From: a bacterium
Lineage (GTDB): Bacteria; UBP6; UBA1177; JAKLFG01
Length of the DNA: 64,000 bases
NCBI GenBank assembly: GCA_022709425.1
Contig: JAKLIW010000006.1
Location: 124,001-188,000, forward strand
Direction: 5' to 3'
Position numbers and translations under genes: made by a program. Of the stretch, positions 41,063 to 50,478 are shown one piece after another. The notes under the pieces are model-generated. The model had not been told where the DNA came from. It saw only the letters and a program-made list of their open reading frames with translations, and made no database searches. Position 1 is the stretch's first letter; every line of letters begins with the position of its first letter.

Positions 41063-43030
41063 TCAGAACAAGTTTCTAACTATCTTTTCGTGCTGTCCTG
41101 CCTTGAGTTCAACCGGAACAGTCTTATCGATGTTATATGTTTGGTTCTTGAAACGGATCTTGTATTCTCCCGGCGGAAGCTCGTACTTGTTAAGTGGGGA
41201 ACTCTGGATCGACTTTTCGTTGATATAGATAAAGGTGGCAGGAGTAGTGATAACGGTCAGATAGGCGCGGTCGGGCTTCATGTCTTCGCTGGGCTGTTCC
41301 TCTTTCTTTCGTTCGACCTTCGCCTCTTTTCTTTCCTCCTTTTTCGACGGTGGCAGCTTTATTCCCTTTGCATGTTTCATGATGAAGCTGACCTCCCGGT
41401 TCTCATTGGCCGGTATCGGATCCATGCTCTGCTGAACCGGCAGGTAGTCGTCCTTTTCGAGACGAACCATTATCTGAACACCGACTGGAGCGCTTACGAG
41501 TGCGGGGGTCAGCTCGCCGGTATCTTTGTCGTTGACAAATATTTTCGCCCCATCGGGCTCCGACTTAACCATGACAAAGGTTTTCTGCTCTCCCACCTTG
41601 AACATCTGCACTACTTTTGTCTGGGTCTCCCCCGCTTTGAGCGTAACCGTTTCTCGCTTCACCACATAGCCATCTTTACGCAACTCAAGTTCATGTTGTC
41701 CCGGCATGATGCTTTCCAGTTTGCAGGGAGTCTCGCATCGTTTGTGCTGCATGGTATTCGCGTCAAGGTTCACCAGCGTCGAGAAAACATTGGAATCGAC
41801 GATAAGCGTCGCTGCGTTCTTCTGCTCCTGCACCACCATCCATCCAACAACGGATAGGACACCGATGACTATGGTAGCAGCTATAAGAGCAAGTGCTTTT
41901 TTAAAATTCATCCCCGACGACGAGGAGTGATTTACATGATCAGCGTCATCGTCATCATCGTCGGGAGAGCGTGATGGCGCAACAATCTGCGGTGTATAAT
42001 TCTTCGGCATCTTGAGTTTTTTATACTCATCCAATTTCGCCATATCCTCTTCAAGCTCATCGGCAAAAAACTCGCTCATGAAATTCATGAGATCCTGCCG
42101 ATCGAATTTGCGTTGGCTGGCAAAAACATATCGCTTCAAATCCTCGGCGAATTCACTCGCCCACTGATATCGCTCATCCCGGTTGCGGGCGAGCGATCTG
42201 AGGACGATACGGTCCAATTCCGGGGAGATGTCATGGTTGAAAACCGACGGCGGCGGAACTTCAGCTTTACGTATTTTCTCAAGAGTCTCGACATCGTTTT
42301 TCCCAAGGAAAAGTCGTTTGCCGGTAAGCATCTCGAAAAGCACCACCCCGAGCGAGAAGATGTCGGAACGACGATCAAGCGGCATGGCGCTGACCTGCTC
42401 GGGGGACATATAGCTGAATTTACCTTTCAGCATGCCGGCCTGCGTTTTAGTCGATTTTGACTTTGCCTTCGCAATACCGAAATCGATGAGCTTCACCGTT
42501 CCTTCGTAGGAAACGATGATGTTCTGCGGCGATATATCGCGGTGAACAATATTGAGCGGATTCATCTTCTCGTCGGTCTTGCGGTGGGCGTAGTCGAGTC
42601 CGTCGCAAACCTGCGCGATGATATGAGCCGATTGTTCGACCGGCATCAGCAACTCAACTTTTTTCAGCCGTTTACGAATGGTCTTGAGATCACGGCCGTT
42701 GACCAGTTCCATCGCGATGAAGTAAGAATCTTCGATCTTGCCAAGTTCCAGTATTTGAACGATATTCGGATGCTGCAGCTGGACCGCTATCTTCGCCTCA
42801 TCGATGAACATGCGTATGAAATCGCCATCCTCGGCGACCTCGGGCAGGATCTTCTTGATAGCAACAATCTTCTCAAATCCCTCGACTCCAAACATCTTGG
42901 CTTTGAAAACTTCGGCCATGCCGCCGACATTGATAAGCTCCAAGAGATAATACTTGCCAAAAAGCCGCGGTAGTTTAAGAGCGTTGTCAGTCACGGTCGG
43001 CGACTCCACATCTGAAAAAATCACTGTCAT
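41063..43030 (-). CDS. Ser/Thr protein kinase with PEGA-type C-terminal domains
   Basis: A 655-residue receptor-like kinase. The catalytic domain (25-300) has the Gly loop INVGGMAEVFKAK, VAIKK with K59, HRDISPQN at 163-170, DFG at 183-185, SYMSPEQV, and DIFSLGVVLFEMLTG. A cytosolic linker leads to one transmembrane helix (ALIAATIVIGVLSVVGWMV, about 415-435) and a periplasmic part with three PEGA-like units (PCKLESIMPGQHELELRKDGY, EPDGAKIFVND, TPATFIYINEKSI). The layout matches myxobacterial PknB-type kinases. The assigned ATG overlaps a promoter -10 box, so the true start may be the GTG two codons on. Confidence 0.9.
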   Translation of the reverse strand: MTVIFSDVESPTVTDNALKLPRLFGKYYLLELINVGGMAEVFKAKMFGVEGFEKIVAIKKILPEVAEDGDFIRMFIDEAKIAVQLQHPNIVQILELGKIEDSYFIAMELVNGRDLKTIRKRLKKVELLMPVEQSAHIIAQVCDGLDYAHRKTDEKMNPLNIVHRDISPQNIIVSYEGTVKLIDFGIAKAKSKSTKTQAGMLKGKFSYMSPEQVSAMPLDRRSDIFSLGVVLFEMLTGKRLFLGKNDVETLEKIRKAEVPPPSVFNHDISPELDRIVLRSLARNRDERYQWASEFAEDLKRYVFASQRKFDRQDLMNFMSEFFADELEEDMAKLDEYKKLKMPKNYTPQIVAPSRSPDDDDDDADHVNHSSSSGMNFKKALALIAATIVIGVLSVVGWMVVQEQKNAATLIVDSNVFSTLVNLDANTMQHKRCETPCKLESIMPGQHELELRKDGYVVKRETVTLKAGETQTKVVQMFKVGEQKTFVMVKSEPDGAKIFVNDKDTGELTPALVSAPVGVQIMVRLEKDDYLPVQQSMDPIPANENREVSFIMKHAKGIKLPPSKKEERKEAKVERKKEEQPSEDMKPDRAYLTVITTPATFIYINEKSIQSSPLNKYELPPGEYKIRFKNQTYNIDKTVPVELKAGQHEKIVRNLF

Positions 43031-43057
43031 CCTAGTGGTTCGCGCGTGACATGTCAA
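43029..43057 (-). promoter_or_regulatory. kinase gene promoter overlapping its start
   Basis: On the minus strand TTGACA and TAGGAT are 17 bp apart, and TAGGAT includes the annotated ATG. Initiation would fall at the third codon, a GTG, giving a leaderless message. Confidence 0.45.
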
Positions 43058-43124
43058 ATTTTTAAAACAATGACATCTTTTCCTGCCAATCTGGCAACAC
43101 GCCGCTCTGTCGAGAAAAAAAACC

Positions 43125-43151
43125 TTGCAAGCATCGAAAATCACATATAAT
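43125..43151 (+). promoter_or_regulatory. candidate asd promoter
   Basis: TTGCAA is followed after 15 bp by a perfect TATAAT, about 65 bp before asd. A second candidate, TTGCAT and TACCAT 17 bp apart at 43169-43197, lies nearer. It diverges from the kinase promoter. Confidence 0.45.
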
Positions 43152-43224
43152 AAAAAACGGCATATGAGTTGCATAATGGGTCCCTTTTCTGTACCATGTG
43201 GCCGTTTTGTGCGAGGTGATGACC

Positions 43225-44259
43225 ATGACGAAAAAATGGGATGTTGCGATCGTCGGGGCGACCGGTGCGGTAGGTCGCGAAATACTGGCGATACTGGAAG
43301 AACGGGATTTCCCGATAAAAAAGATCTCTCCTTATGCGAGCGAGCGCTCGTTCGGCGCTACGGTTGAGTTCAAGAACCAAGAGTTACTGATAACACCGTT
43401 GACCGAACAGGTCGCTGAAAAAGCACGTCACGAACTGGTTTTTTTCTGCGCAGGCACGCCGGTATCGCGTCTGTTCGCGCCGATCTTCGCCCGGAACGGC
43501 GCCATCGTCATCGACAAAAGCGCCGCCTTCCGCATGGACGCCGATGTGCCGCTGGTGGTGCCCGAGGTGAACGGCCATCTGGTGAAAAAACTGCGAGCGG
43601 GACATATTGTCGCCAATCCCAACTGCTCCACCATACAGCTGGTCCCTTATCTGCAGGTGCTCGATGAACTCTATGGCCTGCGTTCGGTGGTCGTCTCGAC
43701 CTATCAGTCGGTGAGCGGCGCGGGGCAGGAGGGGATAGAGGAATTGCGGCAACAGACCGCCGACATCTTCGCCTGCCGCGAAGCAAAACCGGCCGTATTC
43801 ACCCAGAGGATCGCGTTCAACCTGATACCGCATATCGACAAGTTCAATGCCGACGGGTATACCGAAGAAGAGAAGAAGCTCATCAACGAAACACGCAAGA
43901 TCCTCGGAAAACCGGACCTCGACATCGATTGTACGGCGGTCCGCGTACCGGTCTTCTACGGTCATGCCGAGGCGGTGACGGCCGATCTGGAACGGCCCGC
44001 CGACCTGACGCAACTACGAAGCGCTCTGGAGGAACGGCCCGAATTCGCGCTGATGGACGATTTTGAACAGTTGCTTTATCCGACGCCCGCCGATGCCGCC
44101 GGAAAAGATACGATACTGGTCGGCAGACTGCGTTATGGCCGTTCGGGCACCGACCGGTCGCGCGTCGACGGCTGGGTGGTCGCCGACAACATTCGGAAAG
44201 GAGCGGCTCTTAACGGTATCCAGATCGCCGAGGTTATTATCGGAAAGGAGAGATCATGA
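43225..44259 (+). CDS. asd: aspartate-semialdehyde dehydrogenase
   Basis: A 344-residue enzyme that reduces aspartyl-4-phosphate in the lysine/threonine/methionine pathway. NADP-binding GATGAVGREIL at the N-terminus, catalytic Cys134 in NPNCSTIQ, and STYQSVSGAGQEG with RIAFNLIPHID. It matches the bacterial long type. The ATG at 43225 has GAGGTGA 5 bp upstream and fits better than the ATG at 43219. The next gene overlaps by 4 bp. Confidence 0.95.
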   Translation: MTKKWDVAIVGATGAVGREILAILEERDFPIKKISPYASERSFGATVEFKNQELLITPLTEQVAEKARHELVFFCAGTPVSRLFAPIFARNGAIVIDKSAAFRMDADVPLVVPEVNGHLVKKLRAGHIVANPNCSTIQLVPYLQVLDELYGLRSVVVSTYQSVSGAGQEGIEELRQQTADIFACREAKPAVFTQRIAFNLIPHIDKFNADGYTEEEKKLINETRKILGKPDLDIDCTAVRVPVFYGHAEAVTADLERPADLTQLRSALEERPEFALMDDFEQLLYPTPADAAGKDTILVGRLRYGRSGTDRSRVDGWVVADNIRKGAALNGIQIAEVIIGKERS

Positions 44260-46388
44260 AGTACACCGTCATTCTGTTCGTCCTGATCTTTTACCGCGTG
44301 GCGAGCGCGGAGGACATATCTAACCTTGCTCTGGACCCCGGACATGGGCACCTGAACAACGCAGGTGCTATAGAGCTATCGTTCGATCTGCCCGCTCCCG
44401 GCGATATCGAAGCGGCTTATTTGGAGATAAACATCGGCGGAACGACAAGTATTGTCCCCGGTTCGGAGATAGACGGCGAAGATCTGACGGCAACCGGCAA
44501 TACGCTGACGCTGAAGGGGACCGATCTCTACGAGCTGGCAGGCGGCGCATCGACTATGTGGCAGCCCTTGGCTGGTCCTGATGCCTTGGCCACTGATGAG
44601 GGTGAGTTACTCATCGACAGCGATCCTGAACTGACAGACTCTGACGCTGCGGCAGATCCGGATGCAACGATTATCGACACCGATGAAGATGCCTCTTCCT
44701 CTGACAACGAAGTTCCCGATGAGGACGCGATCGACGGTGATGAGTGGCCTTCCGAACGGGACGGACAGTATACCATCAACCTCGTGGTCGTTGTTGACCA
44801 TGATACCATGACCGATGCCGACACCGATACCGACACCGATATTGATAATGATAGCGATCAACCGGATGCCGACATTATGACGATCAGGACCCCTCTCTAC
44901 GGGACCGGTGTCGAATCGCGCGAATCGTTCCGCGTAACGCTCGATAATGTACCTCCTCAAGCTCCCCTCGATGCAGTGACCGAGGGCGGCAACAAAAAAC
45001 TCATAGTCACCGTTACCCCTCCGACGAAAGACGCCACCGGAAAAAGCGGAGAGTTGGTGGGCGGATACCACGTGCAGGTGTCGGGACGCTTTTTGAGTGA
45101 AGGGATCGAAACCCTCTCGTCGCTGGAATATCTTGTCACGGTCAGCGAGGATGAACGTGACGATGATACCGTCACTCTTACCATCGAAGGAAAGGACGGC
45201 TACAGTATCATCAACAACGATACCGGTGATGACACCTATGAGTACACGATCCGCATATGGGCCGAGGATCTTGCGGGGAACACCGATGCGTCCCGCTATA
45301 TTGAAACGACCGGTTCGGCGTTGACCACCGAGGGTTTTTGGAGTCATTATAAAAGCGCTGGAGGCGCAGAGGACGGTGGATACTGTTTCATCGCGACCGT
45401 CGGTTACGGAAGCTATACCCATCCGCATGTCAGGGTCCTCAGGGCGTGGCGCGACGCATTCCTTGCAACAAACTCGACCGGCCAGAAGTTCGTCTCGCTC
45501 TACTATCATAATGGTCCACGGCTTGCCGCATGGGTGACGACCGTTCCCTTCGGTCAGCCTGCGGTACAATTGCTTCTCTTCCCGCTCGTCGTCTTTGCAT
45601 GGCTTATGCTACATCCTCTTCTGCTCTCTCTACTTGTGGCGATATATCTCATTCCCCTCCGCCGTTTCATGACTTGCCGCCGTGCGGTAGTGTTCCTGCC
45701 AATCCTGTTAGCACTGATACTGCCGCCTTCCTTGCAGGCTGCCGAGGAAGAACAAGAGGAAGAAGAAGGGAAAAAGAAGGAAGAAAAGACCGAGATACAC
45801 GGCGATCTCTTTTTTGCCGGCGGCTTTTACGATCCGTCGAATATCGATAAGAGCGCTAACGGAAGCCCTTTCGCCGAGATAGCGAGTGACGATCTTAACT
45901 TCATGCCGACGCTGCACGGCGGCATCGACATACCGGCCGGGAAATATCTCAAACTTACCCCTCACGCGGGCATCGGGTTCGTAGAGTTGAAAGGCCGATC
46001 GCTCCGTCTTGACGGCACGGCCGGCGCTGAGCGGACCTATCTGTATGTCTTGCCGCTGATGGCCGAGGTGAAACTGCGGCCGGTCTACGAGTTCCCGGTA
46101 CGTCCCTATATCGCCGGCGGCTTCGATTATTATATTTGGTGGATCATTGAGGATGGACATCTGGCCATGGACGGCGGCAAATTCGGGTTCCACGGATCGG
46201 CCGGCATTCAGATATCGCTCAATTTCATCGATCCCAAAACGGCTATCAAACTTCGCGAGGCGACCGGCATCCTCGACACCTCGCTCTTCGCCCACTACCG
46301 GCTGGAACAAGTCGATAACTTCGGAGACAACAACAGTTTCGATCTCTCTTCGAGTCGCTTCGAATTCGGCATTCTTTTCGATTTCTGA
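44256..46388 (+). CDS. CFI-box protein fused to an outer-membrane beta-barrel
   Basis: A 710-residue multidomain protein. Signal peptide (cut near VASA), then beta domains interrupted by a long Asp-rich run (DADTDTDTDIDNDSDQPDAD), a fibronectin-like module (PPQAPLDAVTEGGNKKLIVTV) and GGYCFIATVGYGSYTHPHVRVLRAWRDAFL, the CFIATxxYGS motif of a C-terminal domain common in deltaproteobacteria. Two or three transmembrane helices follow (about 430-490), then a signal-like stretch, and a final 200-residue barrel like the MXAN_2562 family (HGDLFFAGGFYD, ending in Phe). It looks like two genes fused; it is coupled to asd. Confidence 0.8.
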   Translation: MKYTVILFVLIFYRVASAEDISNLALDPGHGHLNNAGAIELSFDLPAPGDIEAAYLEINIGGTTSIVPGSEIDGEDLTATGNTLTLKGTDLYELAGGASTMWQPLAGPDALATDEGELLIDSDPELTDSDAAADPDATIIDTDEDASSSDNEVPDEDAIDGDEWPSERDGQYTINLVVVVDHDTMTDADTDTDTDIDNDSDQPDADIMTIRTPLYGTGVESRESFRVTLDNVPPQAPLDAVTEGGNKKLIVTVTPPTKDATGKSGELVGGYHVQVSGRFLSEGIETLSSLEYLVTVSEDERDDDTVTLTIEGKDGYSIINNDTGDDTYEYTIRIWAEDLAGNTDASRYIETTGSALTTEGFWSHYKSAGGAEDGGYCFIATVGYGSYTHPHVRVLRAWRDAFLATNSTGQKFVSLYYHNGPRLAAWVTTVPFGQPAVQLLLFPLVVFAWLMLHPLLLSLLVAIYLIPLRRFMTCRRAVVFLPILLALILPPSLQAAEEEQEEEEGKKKEEKTEIHGDLFFAGGFYDPSNIDKSANGSPFAEIASDDLNFMPTLHGGIDIPAGKYLKLTPHAGIGFVELKGRSLRLDGTAGAERTYLYVLPLMAEVKLRPVYEFPVRPYIAGGFDYYIWWIIEDGHLAMDGGKFGFHGSAGIQISLNFIDPKTAIKLREATGILDTSLFAHYRLEQVDNFGDNNSFDLSSSRFEFGILFDF

Positions 46389-46389
46389 T

Positions 46390-47190
46390 ATGTATGTCCT
46401 GCACCTCTCATTCTGCGGCGCCGATTATCACGGCTGGCAGATACAGGCGAATGCCGTTTCCATACAGCAAACGCTCCGCAACGCGCTGGTCCATATGTTC
46501 GGCACGGAGGATTTCACCAATCCCTCGGGGTGCGGCCGCACCGATCAGGGCGTTCACGCCATAGAATTCGTCGCGACAGTCAAGGCGGTCCGCGAACTGC
46601 CGACCGACAATATGCGGATGGGACTCAACTCGATATTGCCCCGCTCCATCCGGGTCATGAAGGTTGAACGCATCGAAGGGTACCGCGACGCCCGGGCACT
46701 GGTCGCCGGCAAGCAGTACCGCTACCTCATCGCCCGGACCGACGCACTTTCCCCCTTTCTGGAACATCTGGTCTGGCAGAGTGTCTACCCGCTCGACACC
46801 GCACCGATGCGCGCCTGCATCCCTCATCTTATCGGTACGCACGATTTCAAATCGTTCCAAGCATCCAATACCGAGATAGAGGCTACGATACGCACCATTC
46901 ACCGTATCGAGGTGCAGGAACAGGGGCCGGTCATCGCCATCGATGTCATCGGCGACGGCTTTCTCAAACACATGGTCCGCATCATCTGCGGCACCATGGT
47001 CGCCGCCGCCAAGGGACGCATCGATCCGCAGGAACTGCCCGCCATTCTCGCCGCACGCGACCGAAGCGGCGCAGGCGAAACGCTACCCGGCAAAGGGCTC
47101 TATCTGTACCGCCTGTTCCGCGACGAAGAAAGCCTGAAGAACGCGACGATAGCGCCGTTCTCAACCGATATGCTGTGGACCTGTCGCTGA
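46390..47190 (+). CDS. truA: tRNA pseudouridine synthase A
   Basis: A 266-residue enzyme that makes pseudouridine at positions 38-40 of tRNA. The catalytic D52 lies in SGCGRTDQGVHA; the N-terminal SFCGADYHGWQIQ and VIGDGFLKHMVRIICGTMVAAA near the C-terminus complete the fold. It begins one base after the preceding stop, so it depends on upstream translation. It converges with the glycosyltransferase gene. Confidence 0.95.
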   Translation: MYVLHLSFCGADYHGWQIQANAVSIQQTLRNALVHMFGTEDFTNPSGCGRTDQGVHAIEFVATVKAVRELPTDNMRMGLNSILPRSIRVMKVERIEGYRDARALVAGKQYRYLIARTDALSPFLEHLVWQSVYPLDTAPMRACIPHLIGTHDFKSFQASNTEIEATIRTIHRIEVQEQGPVIAIDVIGDGFLKHMVRIICGTMVAAAKGRIDPQELPAILAARDRSGAGETLPGKGLYLYRLFRDEESLKNATIAPFSTDMLWTCR

Positions 47191-47202
47191 AACGGAGCCG
47201 AT

Positions 47203-48726
47203 TCAGACCGTCGGGCGCAGACGCCGCGAAAGCATCGAAAGCGGGGTGCCGAACAAGGTCATGAATGAGGTATACAGGAACCCGAACTGAAACAGCATCA
47301 GGAACGGGACGCTGAACCAGAGGGCGCTGTATAGCGCAAAATAGACCGTGTAGGTGAAGTAGAGGGCGAAGAAAAGTTCTACGAAGGTGACCCAATTGAT
47401 CGCCTTGGAACGGTAGACATTGCAGAATATCTTCTGAACATGGCTTTGTTCGGGGCACTTTTTCATGACATCGTATTTCGGCGTCCGGACGAAGGGCGAC
47501 TCCTTTTTCATGAGCGCCTCGAGGACCGCCCGCGCATTGTTGATGGTGAGGCCGATGCCGATGGCCATGGTGATGGGGAGATAGATGAGCGGGCTCAATT
47601 TCGACCGATGCGCCATGCTGCGGGTCTCATTGATGACGGCGATCTCCGAATAAAAGTAGAAGATCATGACCGAAACGGTCGCCAAGATGAAGACCGGCAT
47701 ATCGAAGAAGAAGACCTCTTCAAGTCCCTGACGGAAGCGCAGAACGATATTGAGCGGCAGCAGCAGGCAGAAGAAGGTCATCAGCACATAGGCGAAATTG
47801 GCGCCGAGGTGGAAGAACGACTCGAGTTTGACGCGCCACGGTATCGATGAGCGCAGGATCGTCGGGTATATCTTGAGGAAGACCTGTATGGATCCTTTCG
47901 CCCAGCGGAACTGCTGAGACTTGAAGGAGGCTATCTCGACCGGCAGTTCGGCCGGCACGGTCAGTTCGGGCAGATAGATGAAGCGCCACCCCTTGAGCTG
48001 GGCGCGGTAGGACAGATCGAGATCCTCGGTCAGCGTGTCGTGCTGCCAGCCGCCCGCGTCGGCGATGGTCGACTTGCGCCAGATGCCGGCGGTGCCGTTG
48101 AAATTGAAGAAGCGCCCCGACCGGTTGCGCGCCGTGTGCTCTATCATGAAATGGCCGTCGAGCAGGATCGACTGGCTCTCCGTCAGTATCGACCAGTCGC
48201 GGTTGATGTGGTCCCAGCGCGCCTGCACCATGCCGACGCCCGGGTCGGTGAAGTGTTGGATGGTCTTTTCGAGGAAATCGGCGTCAGGCAGGAAATCGGC
48301 ATCGAAAACGGCCACATATTCGCCGCGTGCGGTGTGGAGACCGTGTTCGAGCGCACCCGCCTTGAACCCGGTGCGGTCGGTACGATGGATGTACTTGATG
48401 TCTATCCCGCGTTCCCGTACCCGGTCACAGACCCGCTCCGCGATGGAGACCGTATCGTCGGTGGAATCATCGAGCACCTGTATCTCGAACCGGTCGCGCG
48501 GATAGCGGATTTTGGAGACCGCTTCCACCAACCGCTCGACCACATACTTTTCATTGAAAATCGGCAACTGGACCGTCACCACCGGAAGTTCGGCAAAAGA
48601 GCCTGCGGGGACATGCCCTTTGTTCCGGTATTTGCGGTAGAGGTAGATCATGTAGTACCGGTGCGCACCGAAAATGGAGAGCACCATAAGGAGCAACACG
48701 TATGCGTAGAGGGCGAACTCTCTCAT
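47203..48726 (-). CDS. family 2 membrane glycosyltransferase, cellulose-synthase-like
   Basis: A 507-residue processive-type GT2. One N-terminal helix, a cytosolic domain with QLPIFNEKYVVERLVEAV, DDSTDD (86-91), the metal-binding DAD (142-144), TED (233-235) and QQFRW (271-275, Q-x-x-R-W), then at least four C-terminal transmembrane helices. Related bacterial enzymes polymerise beta-glucans or mannans or glucosylate lipids. No partner gene (bcsB, acetyltransferase) is adjacent, so the product is open. The start has a poor ribosome site. Confidence 0.88.
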   Translation of the reverse strand: MREFALYAYVLLLMVLSIFGAHRYYMIYLYRKYRNKGHVPAGSFAELPVVTVQLPIFNEKYVVERLVEAVSKIRYPRDRFEIQVLDDSTDDTVSIAERVCDRVRERGIDIKYIHRTDRTGFKAGALEHGLHTARGEYVAVFDADFLPDADFLEKTIQHFTDPGVGMVQARWDHINRDWSILTESQSILLDGHFMIEHTARNRSGRFFNFNGTAGIWRKSTIADAGGWQHDTLTEDLDLSYRAQLKGWRFIYLPELTVPAELPVEIASFKSQQFRWAKGSIQVFLKIYPTILRSSIPWRVKLESFFHLGANFAYVLMTFFCLLLPLNIVLRFRQGLEEVFFFDMPVFILATVSVMIFYFYSEIAVINETRSMAHRSKLSPLIYLPITMAIGIGLTINNARAVLEALMKKESPFVRTPKYDVMKKCPEQSHVQKIFCNVYRSKAINWVTFVELFFALYFTYTVYFALYSALWFSVPFLMLFQFGFLYTSFMTLFGTPLSMLSRRLRPTV

Positions 48727-48765
48727 AACCCCGGAACCATCGAAGTTACTAAAAAACTGGCCTCA

Positions 48766-48793
48766 TTCATAACCCTATTTTTGTGCTTGTCAA
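48766..48793 (-). promoter_or_regulatory. promoter of the GT2 gene
   Basis: On the minus strand a perfect TTGACA is followed after 16 bp by TATGAA. Initiation near 48759 gives a leader of about 33 nt. Confidence 0.55.
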
Positions 48794-48831
48794 TTTTTTA
48801 ACGATTTTCGGCGTTCCGCAACTCGTTGATT

Positions 48832-49590
48832 TTATTGTTTCGGGAACAATCGCAGGATGTCGCCGGCCGAGAACTCGTGCTCCACGCCGTCATTTTGCAT
48901 CATCAGGATCGTGCGATACCCCTCGCCGAACCGCGCAATGCGTCCCGTCACATCGGCCCCGCCGACATGTCCCCTCACTTCGGCGCCAACCATCCAATCA
49001 ACCAGTTCCCCGTAGCGCGCATCGATCTCTTCGGCCGTCGCTTGGGTCCAGCGGGCGAGCGCCGCGACCAGTTCTTTCAACGCCGCGTTAGGTTCCACCG
49101 CGCCGCCGGAAGCCTCTTCGAGCGATGTCGGCTCCCACACCCAGTCGAACGCCTTCTTGCCGGGGGTCGTGAGGTTGAGCCCGATGCCGGTGACGGTGAA
49201 CAGGTCGCGACCGCGCGTCAGGTGCTGTATCAAAATGCCGCACAGTTTTTTCTTATCGACGAGGATATCGTTCGGCCACTTGAGGAGCGTCCGCTTCGCC
49301 GGAACGAAGGCGGTCACCGCGTCGTAAGCGGCGAGCCCCGCGATCTTTGCCGCGTTCATAGCCTGTTCGCGGTCGGCCTTGGCAAAGAAGGAAACATACA
49401 GGTTCTTGCCCGCCGGAGAATGCCACGACTTCCCGTCGCGGCCGCGCCCCGCGGTCTGCCGGTCGGCGATGACGATGCCGGAGGATATCCCCTTCCCGAT
49501 CAGCCGTATCGCCTCGGCGTTGGTCGAGTCGAGTACGCCGAAGTGATAAAAATTACGCCACGGCGTCGGGCCGATATTGTACGTTCTCAT
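48832..49590 (-). CDS. birA: biotin-[acetyl-CoA-carboxylase] ligase BirA
   Basis: A 252-residue biotin protein ligase, without the N-terminal HTH of E. coli BirA, so it only attaches biotin to the carrier protein. Motifs: LDSTNAEAIRL, GRGRDGKSWHSPAGKNLYVS, LKWPNDILVDKKKLCGIL and TVTGIGLNLTTP, then the C-terminal SH3-like tail. The ATG at 49590 follows GGAG; longer in-frame starts overlap tcdA. It lies one base after the tcdA stop. Confidence 0.93.
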   Translation of the reverse strand: MRTYNIGPTPWRNFYHFGVLDSTNAEAIRLIGKGISSGIVIADRQTAGRGRDGKSWHSPAGKNLYVSFFAKADREQAMNAAKIAGLAAYDAVTAFVPAKRTLLKWPNDILVDKKKLCGILIQHLTRGRDLFTVTGIGLNLTTPGKKAFDWVWEPTSLEEASGGAVEPNAALKELVAALARWTQATAEEIDARYGELVDWMVGAEVRGHVGGADVTGRIARFGEGYRTILMMQNDGVEHEFSAGDILRLFPKQ

Positions 49591-49591
49591 C

Positions 49592-50320
49592 TTATTTCTC
49601 CGTTCCTTTGAGCAGCCGTTCGACCACCCACCACGCCGCGATGTGCCCCGCCGTCTGCGGCACGAAGGGGGTCGAGCCCTGTATCTTGCGGATGCGGCCG
49701 CGGCCATCGTCGTTCTGGTCGGGATTCTCTATGGGATCGACCGGCGGCTCGGTCGAATAGATCGCCGGGAAACGGCCGGGGATGTCGCGGGCGCGGAGCC
49801 GTTTGCGGACCAGATAGGCGAGCGGACAGCCGTGCGTCTTCCAGACATCGGCCACCATGAGCCGCGTCGGATCGCGCCGTCCCGCCGTCCCGAAGCCCGA
49901 AATGAAGCTTTTTTTCGCCGCGAGCAGGTTGATGATAAGGTTCACCTTGGGATTGAGCGAATCTATCGCGTCGATGTAGGCATCGGCTTCGGGAATATGA
50001 GCGTCGGCATCGTTGCCCCGCATGAACGCGGTACTGCCGACGATCTCGGCCGCCGGGTTGATGCGGCGCGCGACATCGGCAAGCACGGCGACCTTGTTCT
50101 TCCCCACCGTGTCGGAGAATCCGAAGACGAGCCGGTTGAGGTTGGTCTCCTGCACCGCGTCGAAATCGGTGACGATGAGTTTCCCCACGCCGCAGCGGAT
50201 GAGATCGACCGCCGCCGCCGCGCCGACACCGCCCAGCCCGAAGATCGCCACCGTCGAACGCGACAGTTTCTGCAACTGTTCTTCGCCGTAGATTATCGCG
50301 GTCCGCTCGGTGAACGACAT
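49592..50320 (-). CDS. tcdA: tRNA threonylcarbamoyladenosine dehydratase TcdA
   Basis: A 242-residue E1-like (ThiF/MoeB fold) enzyme that cyclises t6A37 of tRNA with ATP. Nucleotide loop GLGGVG at 28-33, DFDAVQETNLNRLVFG, AYIDAIDSLNPKVNLI and SGFGTAGRRDPTRLMVADVWKTHGCPLA support TcdA over MoeB, which has a zinc motif missing here. A GGAGG site precedes the ATG. Followed by birA. Confidence 0.93.
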   Translation of the reverse strand: MSFTERTAIIYGEEQLQKLSRSTVAIFGLGGVGAAAAVDLIRCGVGKLIVTDFDAVQETNLNRLVFGFSDTVGKNKVAVLADVARRINPAAEIVGSTAFMRGNDADAHIPEADAYIDAIDSLNPKVNLIINLLAAKKSFISGFGTAGRRDPTRLMVADVWKTHGCPLAYLVRKRLRARDIPGRFPAIYSTEPPVDPIENPDQNDDGRGRIRKIQGSTPFVPQTAGHIAAWWVVERLLKGTEK

Positions 50321-50340
50321 GGTGCCTCCGTGAACGGCTC

Positions 50341-50369
50341 ACTATAATATAAGGTAGGAAAAAAAGCAA
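50341..50369 (-). promoter_or_regulatory. tcdA-birA promoter
   Basis: On the minus strand TTGCTT and TATAGT are 17 bp apart, about 20 bp upstream of tcdA. The rest of the gap up to 50478 holds T/A runs and a CCCGGC/GCCGGG inverted repeat but no gene. Confidence 0.55.
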
Positions 50370-50478
50370 CGGCGTCGCGGGATCATTCGACCCGGCATCT
50401 GTTTTTTTCGGCACACGAAACTATCGAGCCGGGCGATGGGTCTAAAAAAAGCGTTTTTTTATTGTTTGGAGGATCCGC

